Of a stretch of DNA of 19,193 nt, positions 1 through 7,845 are shown in pieces; the stretch's first letter is position 1; the number at the start of each line of letters is the position of its first letter. Both the position numbers and the translations under genes were made by a program. The stretch is from Planctomycetaceae bacterium (GTDB lineage Bacteria; Planctomycetota; Planctomycetia; Pirellulales; Thermoguttaceae): contig JAIRLW010000039.1 in NCBI GenBank assembly GCA_031259095.1, positions 1 to 19,193 of the forward strand, written 5' to 3'. The notes beneath the pieces were generated by a model, which saw only the letters and a list, made by a program, of their open reading frames with translations, made no database searches and had not been told where the DNA came from.

Positions 1-58
1 GTTTGGGCATAACATTTGTGAAGTGTTTATGCCTGTCGTGTTGCTGGCGGTCATTGCG

Positions 59-1114
59 ATGATGACTACAAAAAATTTTCTGAAAAATCCGTTAAAATGC
101 CGATTTGTTAAAATAGGCAAGGGGGGGGGTCTAGGCGAAATAAAGGGGTTTACCCTTGTGGAACTTCTGGTAGTCATTGCGATTATCGGAGTTCTGGTTG
201 GTTTACTGCTTCCGGCGGTTCAGGCTGCCAAAGAAGCCGCCAACCGGATGCGTTGTGCTAACAACTTAAAACAAATGGGTATTGCGTTTCACAATTATCA
301 CGATACCAAACAGGCATTGCCTGCCGGCTGGAACGACCTCGGGTTCTGTTGGAACGGTGCCATCCTGCCGTTTATCGAACAAGAACCTTTATTCGCTACT
401 CTTGTGTTTAGCGAAAACAATGGAGACCCAACCAACAACGGAAACTGGAATCAGGCAAACTCACGCAATGCCGCTGCGTGTGGAACACCCATTTCCACCT
501 ATCAATGTCCAACCTTTACGTTACCTTATCAGGTGAATGATCAGGTCCCACATCGCGGGGTAAGCTCCTATATCGCTAATAGCGGTTCATGGGCTGCGGC
601 AGATAGTGCTGCTGATATCACCACCACAATGGGGTTGACCGTTGTAGCAAAGCAATGCATTCCTCTCCACTATTGGCAACAGAATGGAGTATTTTACGGA
701 TGTAGTGAAACACGTTTTTCTGGTGTTACCGATGGTCTTTCCAATACATTTTTTATTGGTGAAACTCCGACTGATTACAGTTTCGCTAAAGATGGTTGCG
801 GTATGGATCATTGGTATATCGGTTGCCCACAAGCAGATTCATTTGACGGCAGTGCAACAACAAACGCCACAGCAGGTTGTGGGGCTGGTGATATGTCCGA
901 AATCGTTGGTTCAACTTATCCGGCACTGAATGCTCTTTTTGTGGAACCAACTTTACATGGAATTCAAATGCAACTTGCTTTTGGCAGTTACCATCCGAAT
1001 GGGGCCAATTTCCTTTTCGGTGATGGAACTGTTCGGTTTTTTCCAAACTCAATTACAAAAGAAGTTTATCAGGGATTGAGTTCCAGAAACGGAAAAGAAA
1101 CCGTTGGTTTTTAA
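59..1114 (+). CDS. DUF1559 prepilin-type N-terminal methylation domain protein
   Basis: This is a planctomycete pseudopilin-like (DUF1559) protein, probably exported and processed by a prepilin peptidase; its exact role is not known. Visible features are a type IV prepilin leader, [17 protein letters not shown], preceded by a basic stretch, then the family signature [10 protein letters not shown] followed by HNYHD. Near the C-terminus [12 protein letters not shown] is the H-X9-DG motif that ends this family. The frame is open to the left edge of the window, so the start is uncertain: ATG at 59 or 62 gives a leader of about 30 residues, while GTG 23 and ATG 29 would add a hydrophobic stretch that fits the family poorly. 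A run of nine G (121-129) encodes Gly-Gly-Gly just before the leader. The next gene is a lipoprotein of a type often paired with DUF1559 genes. Confidence 0.88.
   Translation: MMTTKNFLKNPLKCRFVKIGKGGGLGEIKGFTLVELLVVIAIIGVLVGLLLPAVQAAKEAANRMRCANNLKQMGIAFHNYHDTKQALPAGWNDLGFCWNGAILPFIEQEPLFATLVFSENNGDPTNNGNWNQANSRNAAACGTPISTYQCPTFTLPYQVNDQVPHRGVSSYIANSGSWAAADSAADITTTMGLTVVAKQCIPLHYWQQNGVFYGCSETRFSGVTDGLSNTFFIGETPTDYSFAKDGCGMDHWYIGCPQADSFDGSATTNATAGCGAGDMSEIVGSTYPALNALFVEPTLHGIQMQLAFGSYHPNGANFLFGDGTVRFFPNSITKEVYQGLSSRNGKETVGF
121..129 (+). repeat. G9 homopolymer in the DUF1559 leader region
   Basis: Nine consecutive G lie inside the DUF1559 reading frame, about 30 bases before the GFTLVELL prepilin motif. 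A gain or loss of one G would put the prepilin motif out of frame with all visible upstream starts. Such tracts are slippage-prone, so this could be a switch or a site of sequencing error. Confidence 0.8.
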
Positions 1115-1206
1115 CTCTTAAAAGAACATGTTGACCTTACCTGTTTATTGTACCGAAATCACGGGCAATAAACAGGTCGGGATAACTCAAACCATTAAAT
1201 AATTTT

Positions 1207-1674
1207 ATGAAACAAAAAAATCCAAGACATTTAGTACCTTATTATATGCTTGCCGCGAGTTTTTTATTGTTACTACTTCCCGTTTTAAGCGGTTGCGGAA
1301 ATGCTTACACGGGACGATACAATAATCTGGGACTCGTGGAAGTTAAAGGTACTGTAACTTTAGACGGTCAACCGTTACACAACGCACAGGTTCATTTTGA
1401 ACACCAAGATAAAACCTATTCTTATGGTGTTACCAATGAATACGGCGAATATCAGTTACATTTTGATTCCCGCAAGACCGGTGTTTTGCCCGGTTCAAAA
1501 ACCGTTCGTATTTGGACAACACGAAAAGGTCTTGATTCCGAACAATTGACGCAAGAAAATAATACCGCGAAAGAGCGAATCCCAAGTCAATACAATCAGA
1601 AATCAACCTTAACTGTTACGGTTGAAACAGGAAAATCACAGACGTTTGATTTTGACCTCAAATCTGGAAAATAA
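1207..1674 (+). CDS. Lipoprotein with transthyretin-like / carboxypeptidase regulatory-like domain
   Basis: A predicted secreted lipoprotein of 155 residues. The N-terminus is basic (MKQKNPRHL), followed by a hydrophobic core and the lipobox L-S-G-C, which places the lipidated cysteine at residue 30. The rest reads as one beta-sandwich of the carboxypeptidase-regulatory/transthyretin-like type: VEVKGTVTLDGQPLHNAQVHF, then VTNEYGEYQL, then a stretch around VLPGSKTVRI. Planctomycetes carry many such short lipoproteins beside DUF1559 genes, as here (92-nt gap), so joint expression is plausible. No enzyme motif is visible; a structural or surface-binding role is inferred. The ATG at 1207 has no clear Shine-Dalgarno sequence but is the only start that gives a complete signal peptide. 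Confidence 0.85.
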   Translation: MKQKNPRHLVPYYMLAASFLLLLLPVLSGCGNAYTGRYNNLGLVEVKGTVTLDGQPLHNAQVHFEHQDKTYSYGVTNEYGEYQLHFDSRKTGVLPGSKTVRIWTTRKGLDSEQLTQENNTAKERIPSQYNQKSTLTVTVETGKSQTFDFDLKSGK

Positions 1675-1736
1675 AACAGAAAACAACAATGAGGAATTTC
1701 TAATAATCATTTTTAATCACAGAACGTTTATGAAAA

Positions 1737-1833
1737 ATCATCTGTCCCTTAATGTCTCATTTGTCCCTTATGTCCCTACACTGAACATTTTAGGAACATA
1801 AAAGGACGATAGAGACAAAGGGGACAAATGATC
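1737..1833. repeat. GTCCC hairpin element, copy 1
   Basis: The two arms of this intergenic element are imperfect reverse complements. ATCATcTGTCCC (1737-1748) pairs with GGGACAAATGAT (1821-1832), and GTCTC (1754-1758) with GAGAC (1812-1816). The left arm is built from roughly 10-bp units containing GTCCC or GTCTC. About 15 bases before the left arm (from 1723) it shares an AACGTTT-ATGAAAAATCAT stretch with copy 2, which suggests that the true element is longer than the hairpin. Confidence 0.7.
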
Positions 1834-1889
1834 GCCTTATAAGGTAGATAACCAATTATTTTTTAACCCTTTTACCCACAATTATTCCA

Positions 1890-3062
1890 ATGTCAACACG
1901 ACGAGAATTTTTGCAACATGCCGCATTGCTTGGAGCAACGGCAACACTGCCAATCAATTTTGCAATGAATTTTGCAATTGGGCAGGAAAATGTAACAAAA
2001 CCGGTTGATCCTTTGTTTACCGTGCCGACTGGGAAATTTTTAAACCCGAAACGGACACCGCGAAAAATTACGATTCCCAATGTCGGAAATTTTCGGGTTC
2101 TCAAGGGAGATTTCCATATTCACACGTTGTTTTCGGACGGCTATGTGATGCCGAAAGACCGTGTTCATGAAGCCGTTGAAAATGGTCTTGATGTGATTGC
2201 AATTACCGATCATATCGAATACCGTCCCTTTTTCGGCGGAAAATCAACTCAATTAAAAGAACGTAACGATGATCACAATATCGCTTATGATATTGCCAAA
2301 CCGGAAGCGGAAAAGAATAAACTGATTCTTATTCGCGGTACGGAAATTACAAAATCAACAATGCCGCCCGGACATTTCAATGCGGTTTTCCTAAAAGATG
2401 TGAATCCGGTTGCCGAAGCGGTGAACGATTGGAAAAAGATGCTTGAGGTTGCGGCGAATCAAGGAGCGTTTGTGTTTTGGAATCACCCCGGTTGGGTTGC
2501 TCCCAAAAGCGGCGGTCTCGAAAAAGGCGTTCCCATGTCCTTCACCGCCGAACATGAAGACATCCGGCGTAAAGGATTTTTGCACGGAATCGAAGTGTTC
2601 AACGGAACTTCGTATTACCCGATTGTTTCCGATTGGTGTAACGAAATGGATATGGGGTTGATCGCAACCAGCGATATCCATGTTTCCGAATGGAATATGT
2701 ACGGCAGCCAAAATCCGCTTCGACCAATCACGTTAATTCTTGCAGAAGACCGAACAGAAGAAGCAATTCGTGAAGCGTTTTTCGCACGGCGAACTGTCGG
2801 CTGGGCGGCAGGGATGATTTTAGGAAGACCGCAATGGGTCGAACAATTATTTAACGCTTGCGTCGGAATTACAAAAAATAGCGGTTCGCTCCAACTAAAA
2901 AACAAAAGCGATATTCCATGCCGAATTCAAATCGGTAACAATATTCACGAATTGAAACCGCAAAGCGAATTGGTCTTAACCGACCATTCAGTATCGAAAA
3001 AATTAACGGTTACCAACTGGTTGGTTGGAACCGCCAAACCGCTTGAAATTTCAATCGGCTAA
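1890..3062 (+). CDS. Tat-exported PHP-domain metallophosphoesterase (Sb-PDE-like)
   Basis: A 390-residue predicted metal-dependent phosphoesterase. The N-terminus S-T-R-R-E-F-L followed by a hydrophobic stretch is a twin-arginine signal, so the enzyme is probably folded in the cytoplasm and exported. PHP metal-site motifs appear in order: HIHTLFSDG (His76, His78, Asp83), ITDHIEY (Asp107, His108), GTEIT (Glu152), GHFNAVF (His162), WNHPG (His199) and TSDIH (Asp262, His264). The order and surrounding sequence, including the GTEIT-MPPGHFNA stretch and the later RRTVGWAAG with GR, resemble the Sb-PDE family of phosphodiesterases; the substrate cannot be told from sequence. Residues 320-390 look like a small beta-sandwich tail. 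The ATG at 1890 has no strong ribosome site but gives the full Tat signal. A palindrome at 3089-3132 follows the stop. Confidence 0.87.
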   Translation: MSTRREFLQHAALLGATATLPINFAMNFAIGQENVTKPVDPLFTVPTGKFLNPKRTPRKITIPNVGNFRVLKGDFHIHTLFSDGYVMPKDRVHEAVENGLDVIAITDHIEYRPFFGGKSTQLKERNDDHNIAYDIAKPEAEKNKLILIRGTEITKSTMPPGHFNAVFLKDVNPVAEAVNDWKKMLEVAANQGAFVFWNHPGWVAPKSGGLEKGVPMSFTAEHEDIRRKGFLHGIEVFNGTSYYPIVSDWCNEMDMGLIATSDIHVSEWNMYGSQNPLRPITLILAEDRTEEAIREAFFARRTVGWAAGMILGRPQWVEQLFNACVGITKNSGSLQLKNKSDIPCRIQIGNNIHELKPQSELVLTDHSVSKKLTVTNWLVGTAKPLEISIG

Positions 3063-3088
3063 GAACGATAAGAAAATTTCTAAAAACT

Positions 3089-3132
3089 TCGACCCACTTC
3101 GACCAAAATCGATTTTAGTCGAAGTGGGTCGA
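3089..3132. terminator. Near-perfect 44-nt palindrome with GTCGATTT words, probable bidirectional terminator
   Basis: CGACCCACTTCGAC (3090-3103) pairs perfectly with GTCGAAGTGGGTCG (3118-3131), plus one more outer T-A pair, and the centre AAAATCGATTTT (3105-3116) is itself palindromic. The palindrome lies between the convergent PHP gene and the small basic protein gene. There is no long T-run directly after it, so either a terminator or a repeat element is possible. It belongs to the GTCGATTT word family seen elsewhere in the window. Confidence 0.6.
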
Positions 3133-3155
3133 TTTCAGTCGATCAAAAATCAAGA

Positions 3156-3186
3156 GTAGGCAACCTTTGCGCAAAAGGTCGCCTAC
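3156..3186. terminator. Hairpin GTAGGC...GCCTAC between convergent genes
   Basis: GTAGGC (3156-3161) pairs with GCCTAC (3181-3186); after one mismatch, ACCTTT (3163-3168) pairs with AAAGGT (3174-3179), leaving a 5-nt loop. The right arm contains TCGCCTACCT (3179-3188), a decamer that recurs at 4724 and 13661. Terminator or REP-like repeat. Confidence 0.5.
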
Positions 3187-3283
3187 CTGATAAGAAAATA
3201 ATGTATTACAAACAAAACGCACTCTTTTATTCATGCGAATAAAAGAGTAAGCGAATATTTTTGGTTTGAGTCTATCAGAAAAG

Positions 3284-3526
3284 TTATTTCTTTTTGGTTT
3301 TGGAAGCAGTCGAAGCGGCAGGTGTTGCAACTTCTTCTTCGCCTTTCTTCTTTTTCTTTTTTTTCACAACAATTTTATAGACACGGACTTTAGGAAGTTT
3401 AAACGGTCCATCGGCTTCTGTCCAACGATCTTGTTGTAATAGTTTTTCAATTCGTTCAGCGCGAGTCAGAACATTGCGCGCCCGGACAATTCCTTTTCTT
3501 GTTCGTAAACTTTTATCAATAGTCAT
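3284..3526 (-). CDS. Small basic protein of the Planctomycetes/Verrucomicrobia/Chlamydiae group
   Basis: An 80-residue basic protein. The core MTIDKSLRTRKGIVRARNVL, then TRAERIEKLLQQDRW and LPKVRVYKI, matches what I know of the small basic protein family restricted to the PVC group (TIGR04137-type), thought to bind nucleic acid or ribosomes; the function is not established. The C-terminal third is low complexity: a run of seven lysines, EEE, an Ala/Thr/Ser stretch and a final TKKK. The start at 3526 is preferred over an upstream ATG at 3538 because GGAG lies 6 nt before it and the family begins M-[ST]-I-D. A 9-bp hairpin lies 62-85 nt upstream of the start. Confidence 0.8.
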   Translation of the reverse strand: MTIDKSLRTRKGIVRARNVLTRAERIEKLLQQDRWTEADGPFKLPKVRVYKIVVKKKKKKKGEEEVATPAASTASKTKKK

Positions 3527-3587
3527 AAAATACTCCAAATTTTTACGATTAATACGGCAAATGTTAAATTTCAGAGTTTAAATTTTC

Positions 3588-3611
3588 AGGTTGTTGTTAC
3601 AGCAACAACCT
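3588..3611 (-). promoter_or_regulatory. Perfect 9-bp hairpin upstream of the small basic protein gene
   Basis: AGGTTGTTG (3588-3596) and CAACAACCT (3603-3611) enclose a 6-nt loop, TTACAG. The hairpin lies 62-85 nt before the start of the (-) strand gene at 3526, so it may sit in its leader RNA. It could also terminate transcription from the (-) strand gene upstream (3804-3995), although no T-run follows on that strand. Confidence 0.4.
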
Positions 3612-3803
3612 AGCATCATTCTGAAAACACAACAACACAACATCAAACCACCAAAGCATTTACAACCCGTATTCTATACCCGTTGCAGTGCTATTGAAGG
3701 AAAAATAATGAAAATTGAAAAAGAAAGTATATCGTAGTTTGGCGATATGGCAAGAGGGGAGGCACGACACATGGCCGTGCCGGAGAAACTTCAGGAACAA
3801 AAC

Positions 3804-3995
3804 CTATTTAGCGGTTTTGCCTTCTGTTTTGAGTTTACGGCGAATAAAAAGTTGGATTTCGTCTTCCAAGTGAGCCGGAACACGAAGTGCTTTGGTTGCA
3901 CAACCAAATTGACCGCTTCCCTTTGGACGACCCGCACGAGTAGTTCTCGTTTGGGTTGTTTTTTTCGCTGTTTTTTTTGCTGTCTTTTTAGGCAT
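3804..3995 (-). CDS. Small lysine-rich putative DNA-binding protein with AT-hook-like motif
   Basis: A 63-residue protein with three parts: a histone H1-like tail MPKKTAKKTAKKTTQTRTTR (residues 1-20), an AT-hook-like core G-R-P-K-G-S-G (about 22-28), and a short C-terminal segment, ALRVPAHLEDEIQLFIRRKL, that could form a strand-helix like those of ribbon-helix-helix proteins. I do not recognise a named family for the whole. DNA binding and a role in nucleoid packing are inferred from composition and the AT-hook. No strong ribosome site precedes the ATG. The overlapping longer frame starting at 4069 has no sensible composition. The gene lies upstream of, and co-directional with, the small basic protein gene (277-nt gap). 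Confidence 0.65.
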   Translation of the reverse strand: MPKKTAKKTAKKTTQTRTTRAGRPKGSGQFGCATKALRVPAHLEDEIQLFIRRKLKTEGKTAK

Positions 3996-4338
3996 GGTTT
4001 TTGTGGTAAAAATAGGAACACAGTGTTAGTAAACAAGTTGTATGACCGGCAGTAAAAAATACCGGACACAACAACACAACAAACGTCTTTCGTACAATAT
4101 ACTAGACAATAATATTAAAATAATATCACAATAACATATTGTACGGAAAATCTGACCGTTTTCTTTGGAAAACCGGTAAGAAATATCATACAAAAATGGA
4201 CGCCGCATTTTTGAGACGGTTCGTATTTTACCCAATAGTGTTCAGGAATACAATAGGTAAATAGAGCAAAAATAAAAAAATTTTGTAATTTTTCTGTAGA
4301 ATTTGCTTTTTCTTTTTAAACGCAACGTTTTATGAAAA

Positions 4339-4416
4339 ATCATTTGTCCCTAATGTCCTTATAAAAAGGGACGTTAGGGACAGAATGGACGATAAGGACT
4401 AATAAGGGACCAATTG
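4339..4416. repeat. GTCCC hairpin element, copy 2
   Basis: GTCCCTAATGTCC (4346-4358) pairs with GGACGTTAGGGAC (4369-4381) over 13 bp with one G-U pair and a 10-nt AT loop. Further GGAC/GGGAC units follow to about 4416. The bases before it, AACGTTTTATGAAAAATCAT from 4324, match the flank of copy 1 with one gap. Confidence 0.75.
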
Positions 4417-4709
4417 GGGCAAGAGGTAATCTATCAAGGGACTATTTTATTTTTTAACGATTCGTTGTTTTTCCTATATTCGGTGTGTTTTGCGCTATTC
4501 AGCGTCTTTTGCGTTTAAATTGAACACAGAATACACAAAAGGACGCAGAAAATGGGGAACGTTGATGCAGTTACAAAGATTCCGCTGAATAATTACAGAC
4601 CGTTTACGTGTACGGTTTGCGATTCTATACGTTACACGGCAGGACGTTGCCCTTCTTATTTTTCAAGGACTCTGTATCTATGTCGATTTTGTGTTCTTCT
4701 CTGTCCCGC

Positions 4710-4746
4710 AATCAAGTCGGCTATCGCCTACCTCTTGATTTTTTTG
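4710..4746 (+). terminator. Terminator-like hairpin containing the CAAGTCGGCTATCGC word
   Basis: AATCAAG (4710-4716) pairs with CTTGATT (4734-4740) and is followed directly by TTTTTG. The loop holds GTCGGCTATCGCCTACCT with a possible inner GGC/GCC pairing. CAAGTCGGCTATCGC (4713-4727) recurs exactly, as its reverse complement, at 8871-8885. No (+) gene lies just upstream, so this may be a repeat element rather than a working terminator. Confidence 0.45.
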
Positions 4747-4827
4747 ACATAAACAATTATCATCATTTCAAAATTGTATCTTAACAAAAAAATCATCAAC
4801 AATGATACTCTTTGCGTATCGTAAAAC

Positions 4828-6360
4828 ATGAGTACGGGTTTAAAACTATTTTCGGTTGATATCAATCCGCTTTTATTGCGGGAACTTCGGCAACAAGTTC
4901 GCAACCGGTTTGTCATTGTCCTGATCAACCTGTATCTTGCGGTTTTAGTGTTTGTGTGTGCAGCGAATGTGCTGTTTTATCAGCACACTCAAGTTCATGG
5001 CGGAGGCGAACTGCTTTTCGGCGCTTTGGCAAGCGTTATGGGAATCGCTTGCTTTCTCACGGTGGTCGTTTACACCGCATTGACCACCGCGTCAGAACGT
5101 ATCAACAGCGATTTAATGTTCACTTCCGCCCTAAAGCCCTCTTCAATCGTTTTCGGTAAAGCGCTCGCCGGCGTCATCTTAACCGCGCTTCTGATAAGTA
5201 TGACCGCTCCGTTTGTGATGGTCGCTTATCTGTTACGCGGTCTTGATATTGAAGTCGTCGTCACCACGTTTATCAGTATCTTTACGGTGATTCAGGTTTT
5301 CAACAGCATGGCAATTTGTATTTGTTCCAATGTCAAAACGAAAATTCAAATGCTTGCCGTTTTAGGCGGCAGTTTTTTTCTCTTCATTTTCGTATCTCAA
5401 ATGATCTTTTCTTTTGTCGTTTTCCGCTATGGGTTCTTCAGGCATGGTAGTTTCACTTGGTTTGAACGCCTCCTTCCCTTTCTAACAGCCGGCGCCGTTT
5501 TTGCCGTTTTCCTTGCCGGCGCTATCGCCACCATCGCTCCGCCAGCGTCAAACCGCTTACTCCCGCTCCGCTTAACGGTCACAATAATCTATCTTGGTTC
5601 ACTCCTGATTTGTCTTAACATTCCGGCAGGTTACCTTCCATGGATTTATTCATGGACGATTGCCTTAGCCGTATTAATGTTTATGGTCGTTAGTGAACGC
5701 GAAATATGGAGTCCTCGAATCAGACGGACATTGCCTAAAAGTTTACTCTTCCGCATGATCGTGTTTCCGTTTTATACCGGTTCCGCCAACGGTTTTGTTT
5801 GGCTCGCTTTATTAATGATTGGAATTTGTCTTGGTGTACAGCACGCAATTTCACAAACAAGTACCGACCCGGGGATTCTCTCGTTTTACTTGCTTTTGTT
5901 TTCATTCGATTATTGCGTCACGGCAATGCTTTTCCGTTCCCGTTTTTTGTCCAAAAAAATCATGCCGGAGAAAACGCCGATTATCGTATTGTTATTGTTT
6001 TTCTTTTTGGTTCCGGGCGGAATGCTCGCCTGTTTTTTACTTCACAATACAGAGTATTCTGATTTTTATGACATGTATTCGCAAAGTTTCTTTTCCGCGT
6101 TGAATCCGTTCATGATAAATAACTCCGCTTTTGATATAGATATTCAAGGTGGAGCCGCTCTAATATGGGCGATTGGACTTGTCATCCCGTTTCTTATTTG
6201 GTTCATTTCCTGTGTCCGGCATTTTTCGCCGCAACATATTGAGGAAACATTAACGCTGGAACAAGCAATCGCGGCAATTCGTGAAGCGGAGGCCAATCCG
6301 CTTGTCCAAAGCGAACGCGAACGCGTCAAAAAAAAGAATGCAACACTGCCGGTTTCCTGA
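4828..6360 (+). CDS. Multispanning membrane protein, ABC-2-type permease-like
   Basis: A 510-residue integral membrane protein with roughly twelve hydrophobic segments. The N-terminus, with INPLLLRELRQQVRNRF just before the first membrane helix, is the pattern seen in planctomycete and verrucomicrobial ABC-2-type permeases, and helices 1-6 follow the ABC-2 layout (ERINSDLMFTSALKPSSI lies after helix 2). The second half, after an interhelical loop near residue 290 (SEREIWSPR), repeats a six-helix pattern. The C-terminus is charged and cytoplasmic (EETLTLEQAIAAIREAEANP). No ATPase gene is adjacent, so the partner must be encoded elsewhere or the protein acts alone; the substrate is unknown. The LUD gene starts 29 nt after the stop, which suggests co-transcription. 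Confidence 0.75.
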   Translation: MSTGLKLFSVDINPLLLRELRQQVRNRFVIVLINLYLAVLVFVCAANVLFYQHTQVHGGGELLFGALASVMGIACFLTVVVYTALTTASERINSDLMFTSALKPSSIVFGKALAGVILTALLISMTAPFVMVAYLLRGLDIEVVVTTFISIFTVIQVFNSMAICICSNVKTKIQMLAVLGGSFFLFIFVSQMIFSFVVFRYGFFRHGSFTWFERLLPFLTAGAVFAVFLAGAIATIAPPASNRLLPLRLTVTIIYLGSLLICLNIPAGYLPWIYSWTIALAVLMFMVVSEREIWSPRIRRTLPKSLLFRMIVFPFYTGSANGFVWLALLMIGICLGVQHAISQTSTDPGILSFYLLLFSFDYCVTAMLFRSRFLSKKIMPEKTPIIVLLLFFFLVPGGMLACFLLHNTEYSDFYDMYSQSFFSALNPFMINNSAFDIDIQGGAALIWAIGLVIPFLIWFISCVRHFSPQHIEETLTLEQAIAAIREAEANPLVQSERERVKKKNATLPVS

Positions 6361-6389
6361 TCATCGCCCTACCCTACCCCAATCATACT

Positions 6390-7040
6390 ATGCCCAACAT
6401 TTCTATTGAAAAACGAAACGATTTATTAGGCGTCCATGTTGTCCATGCTTTGAAAAGCAGACATTTTGAAGCCTATTATTATAAAACAAGCAATGAAGCG
6501 GTTGAAAAAATTCTTCAACTTATTCCGCGAAAAGAAAGTGTTTCGTGGGGCGGTTCCACCACCATTGAAGAAATCGGTCTGATTAAACGTCTCCGCGCGG
6601 ACTATGATAGGGCGCTTGACCGCGACCAGACCACTTCAATCGCCGACCGCTACGAAGCAATGCAAAAAGCATTTTTCTGTGACAACTATCTGATGAGCGC
6701 CAATGCCATCAGTGAAGACGGACAACTGGTTAATGTGGACGGTAACGGTAATCGTGTCGCGGCAATGGCGTTTGGTCCTAAACGAGTGATTGTTGTTGCC
6801 GGTATCAATAAAGTGGTCAAAACGCTTGACGACGCAATGGTTAGAGCCAGAACTTACGCCTCGCCAATCAACGCCCAACGAGTTTCCAGTCTTGATCTCA
6901 AAACGCCTTGTATCGCAACCGGAACTTGTACCGATTGTAAAACCGCCGATTGTATCTGCACTTATATTGTTACGACCAGAATCAGCCGACCGCAAGGACG
7001 AATTCAGGTCGTTCTCATCGGTGAAACATTAGGGTTTTAG
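6390..7040 (+). CDS. LUD-domain (LutC/YkgG-type) lactate utilization protein
   Basis: A 216-residue protein of the LUD (DUF162) family. Family features include the early helix with SNEAVEKILQLIP, the strand-loop SVSWGGSTTIEEIGL, the later NGNRVAAMAFGPKRVIVVAG, KVVKTLDDAMVRARTYASP, and the C-terminal GRIQVVLIGETLGF. Near residues 174-191 a cysteine cluster (C-x5-C-x2-C-x4-C-x-C in TPCIATGTCTDCKTADCIC) is typical of the anaerobic branch of this family. LUD proteins of the LutABC system take part in L-lactate oxidation, but stand-alone members have unproven roles. No lutA or lutB is in the window. It follows the permease-like gene by 29 nt and probably shares its transcript. It ends with TAG. 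Confidence 0.85.
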   Translation: MPNISIEKRNDLLGVHVVHALKSRHFEAYYYKTSNEAVEKILQLIPRKESVSWGGSTTIEEIGLIKRLRADYDRALDRDQTTSIADRYEAMQKAFFCDNYLMSANAISEDGQLVNVDGNGNRVAAMAFGPKRVIVVAGINKVVKTLDDAMVRARTYASPINAQRVSSLDLKTPCIATGTCTDCKTADCICTYIVTTRISRPQGRIQVVLIGETLGF

Positions 7041-7137
7041 GCAAAAACATACTATTTTTTCTAAAAATTAATTTTAGTCCAATGAGTCGATTTTAGTCGA
7101 TTGAAACGACCGAATTCGAAATAATTTATTTACGAAT

Positions 7138-7776
7138 ATGTTCTTTTTGAGTTTTTTACCGCTTGCCTGTTATTTTTTCTGGCTCGCTTTGTTGCAAAAT
7201 CGTCGGCAACCGGCAATTTTTAATGGCGTTCAGGATTTCATGTTTTTATCATGCGGTTTGTTTGGTCTTTTCACGTTGGGACCTGGTCGTCTGTTGATTC
7301 CAATTGATGTTATCGCATTTTGGGGTTGGGCGATCTGGTTGTTTGGGACTACTTTTTATTTCAGCGCGGCTTATTTGATTGCCCAAAAATTGTCCCAACG
7401 AATCGTGATTTATCATTGCCCATCCGATATTTTTGTCCCAAAACTAATCGAATACGCCCAAAAATTAGACACGAAAACCCGCTTTGAAGGCAATGTGTTA
7501 TTTTTACCCGATTTCGGAATTCAGTGTACCATCACGGCTGACGCTTGGGGACAACTTCTTGTTCTAAAACCAACCGGAGATGGTCAAGACCTTTCGAAAT
7601 GGCGTGCATTCGAACAAAACGCAACAGCAGTTTGTAGAACGTTTCAAAATCCTGTAACCCCCAAAGCACTCCTTAAAGAAGTTTTTTTCTTTAGCCTTTT
7701 ATTGTTAACGATTGCTGGTTTTTTTGTTTATGAGGCTTCTGCGTTGGCCGATGTTTTTTTTGATTACTGGAATTAA
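7138..7776 (+). CDS. Hypothetical membrane protein
   Basis: A 212-residue protein I do not recognise. It has an N-terminal membrane helix (residues 1-18), a second hydrophobic segment around 30-52 (FMFLSCGLFGLFTLGP), a third around 58-82, then a soluble middle of about 100 residues containing two cysteines, and a fourth hydrophobic segment near the C-terminus (VFFFSLLLLTIAGFFVYEA). The soluble part alternates short strands and charged turns with no known motif. The start at 7138 gives a complete first helix but has no clear ribosome site. The gene lies 97 nt after the LUD gene, with a GTCGATTT word pair in the gap (7090-7110), and faces the sigma factor gene; a hairpin with a T-run follows the stop. 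Confidence 0.65.
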   Translation: MFFLSFLPLACYFFWLALLQNRRQPAIFNGVQDFMFLSCGLFGLFTLGPGRLLIPIDVIAFWGWAIWLFGTTFYFSAAYLIAQKLSQRIVIYHCPSDIFVPKLIEYAQKLDTKTRFEGNVLFLPDFGIQCTITADAWGQLLVLKPTGDGQDLSKWRAFEQNATAVCRTFQNPVTPKALLKEVFFFSLLLLTIAGFFVYEASALADVFFDYWN

Positions 7777-7777
7777 A

Positions 7778-7828
7778 TTGAGGGACATTAGGGACCAATG
7801 AGACCATTGGAACTCAAGGGACATTTTT
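7778..7828 (+). terminator. GTCCC element copy 3, terminator-like hairpin
   Basis: This lies directly after the stop of the membrane protein gene and before the convergent sigma gene. TTGAG (7778-7782) pairs with CTCAA (7813-7817), and CCAATG (7795-7800) with CATTGG (7805-7810) around a 4-nt loop. GGGACATTAGGGAC is the family core. A T6 run (7823-7828) follows, so it could act as an intrinsic terminator. Confidence 0.6.
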
Positions 7829-7845
7829 TGTATTTGGGGATTTTC

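Larger units (their letters stand above)
3996..4827. other. 832-nt intergenic region with several repeat elements
   Basis: I see no convincing gene here. It separates the divergently transcribed small basic protein gene and ABC-2-like membrane gene. It contains an AT-rich stretch (4080-4320), GTCCC element copy 2, a hairpin formed by GCGTC-TTTTG (4502-4511) and CAAAA-G-GACGC (4536-4546), and a terminator-like hairpin at 4710-4745. A 66-codon frame at 4552-4752 is preceded by AAGGA, but its sequence looks random and it ends inside the last hairpin. Confidence 0.6.

Noticed and set aside
3761..3786. GGCACG...CGTGCC hairpin downstream of the 63-residue protein gene as a terminator
   Set aside because: Only 6 bp of stem with a 9-nt loop and no T-run on the minus strand.
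3791..4069. 92-codon frame on the minus strand overlapping the 63-residue protein
   Set aside because: Its composition is incoherent, while the alternative frame has clear KKTA repeats, an AT-hook-like motif and a helical segment.
4552..4752. 66-codon frame preceded by AAGGA in the 832-nt intergenic region
   Set aside because: The protein has no domain-like pattern, contains many cysteines in random context and ends inside a repeat hairpin; it looks like chance.
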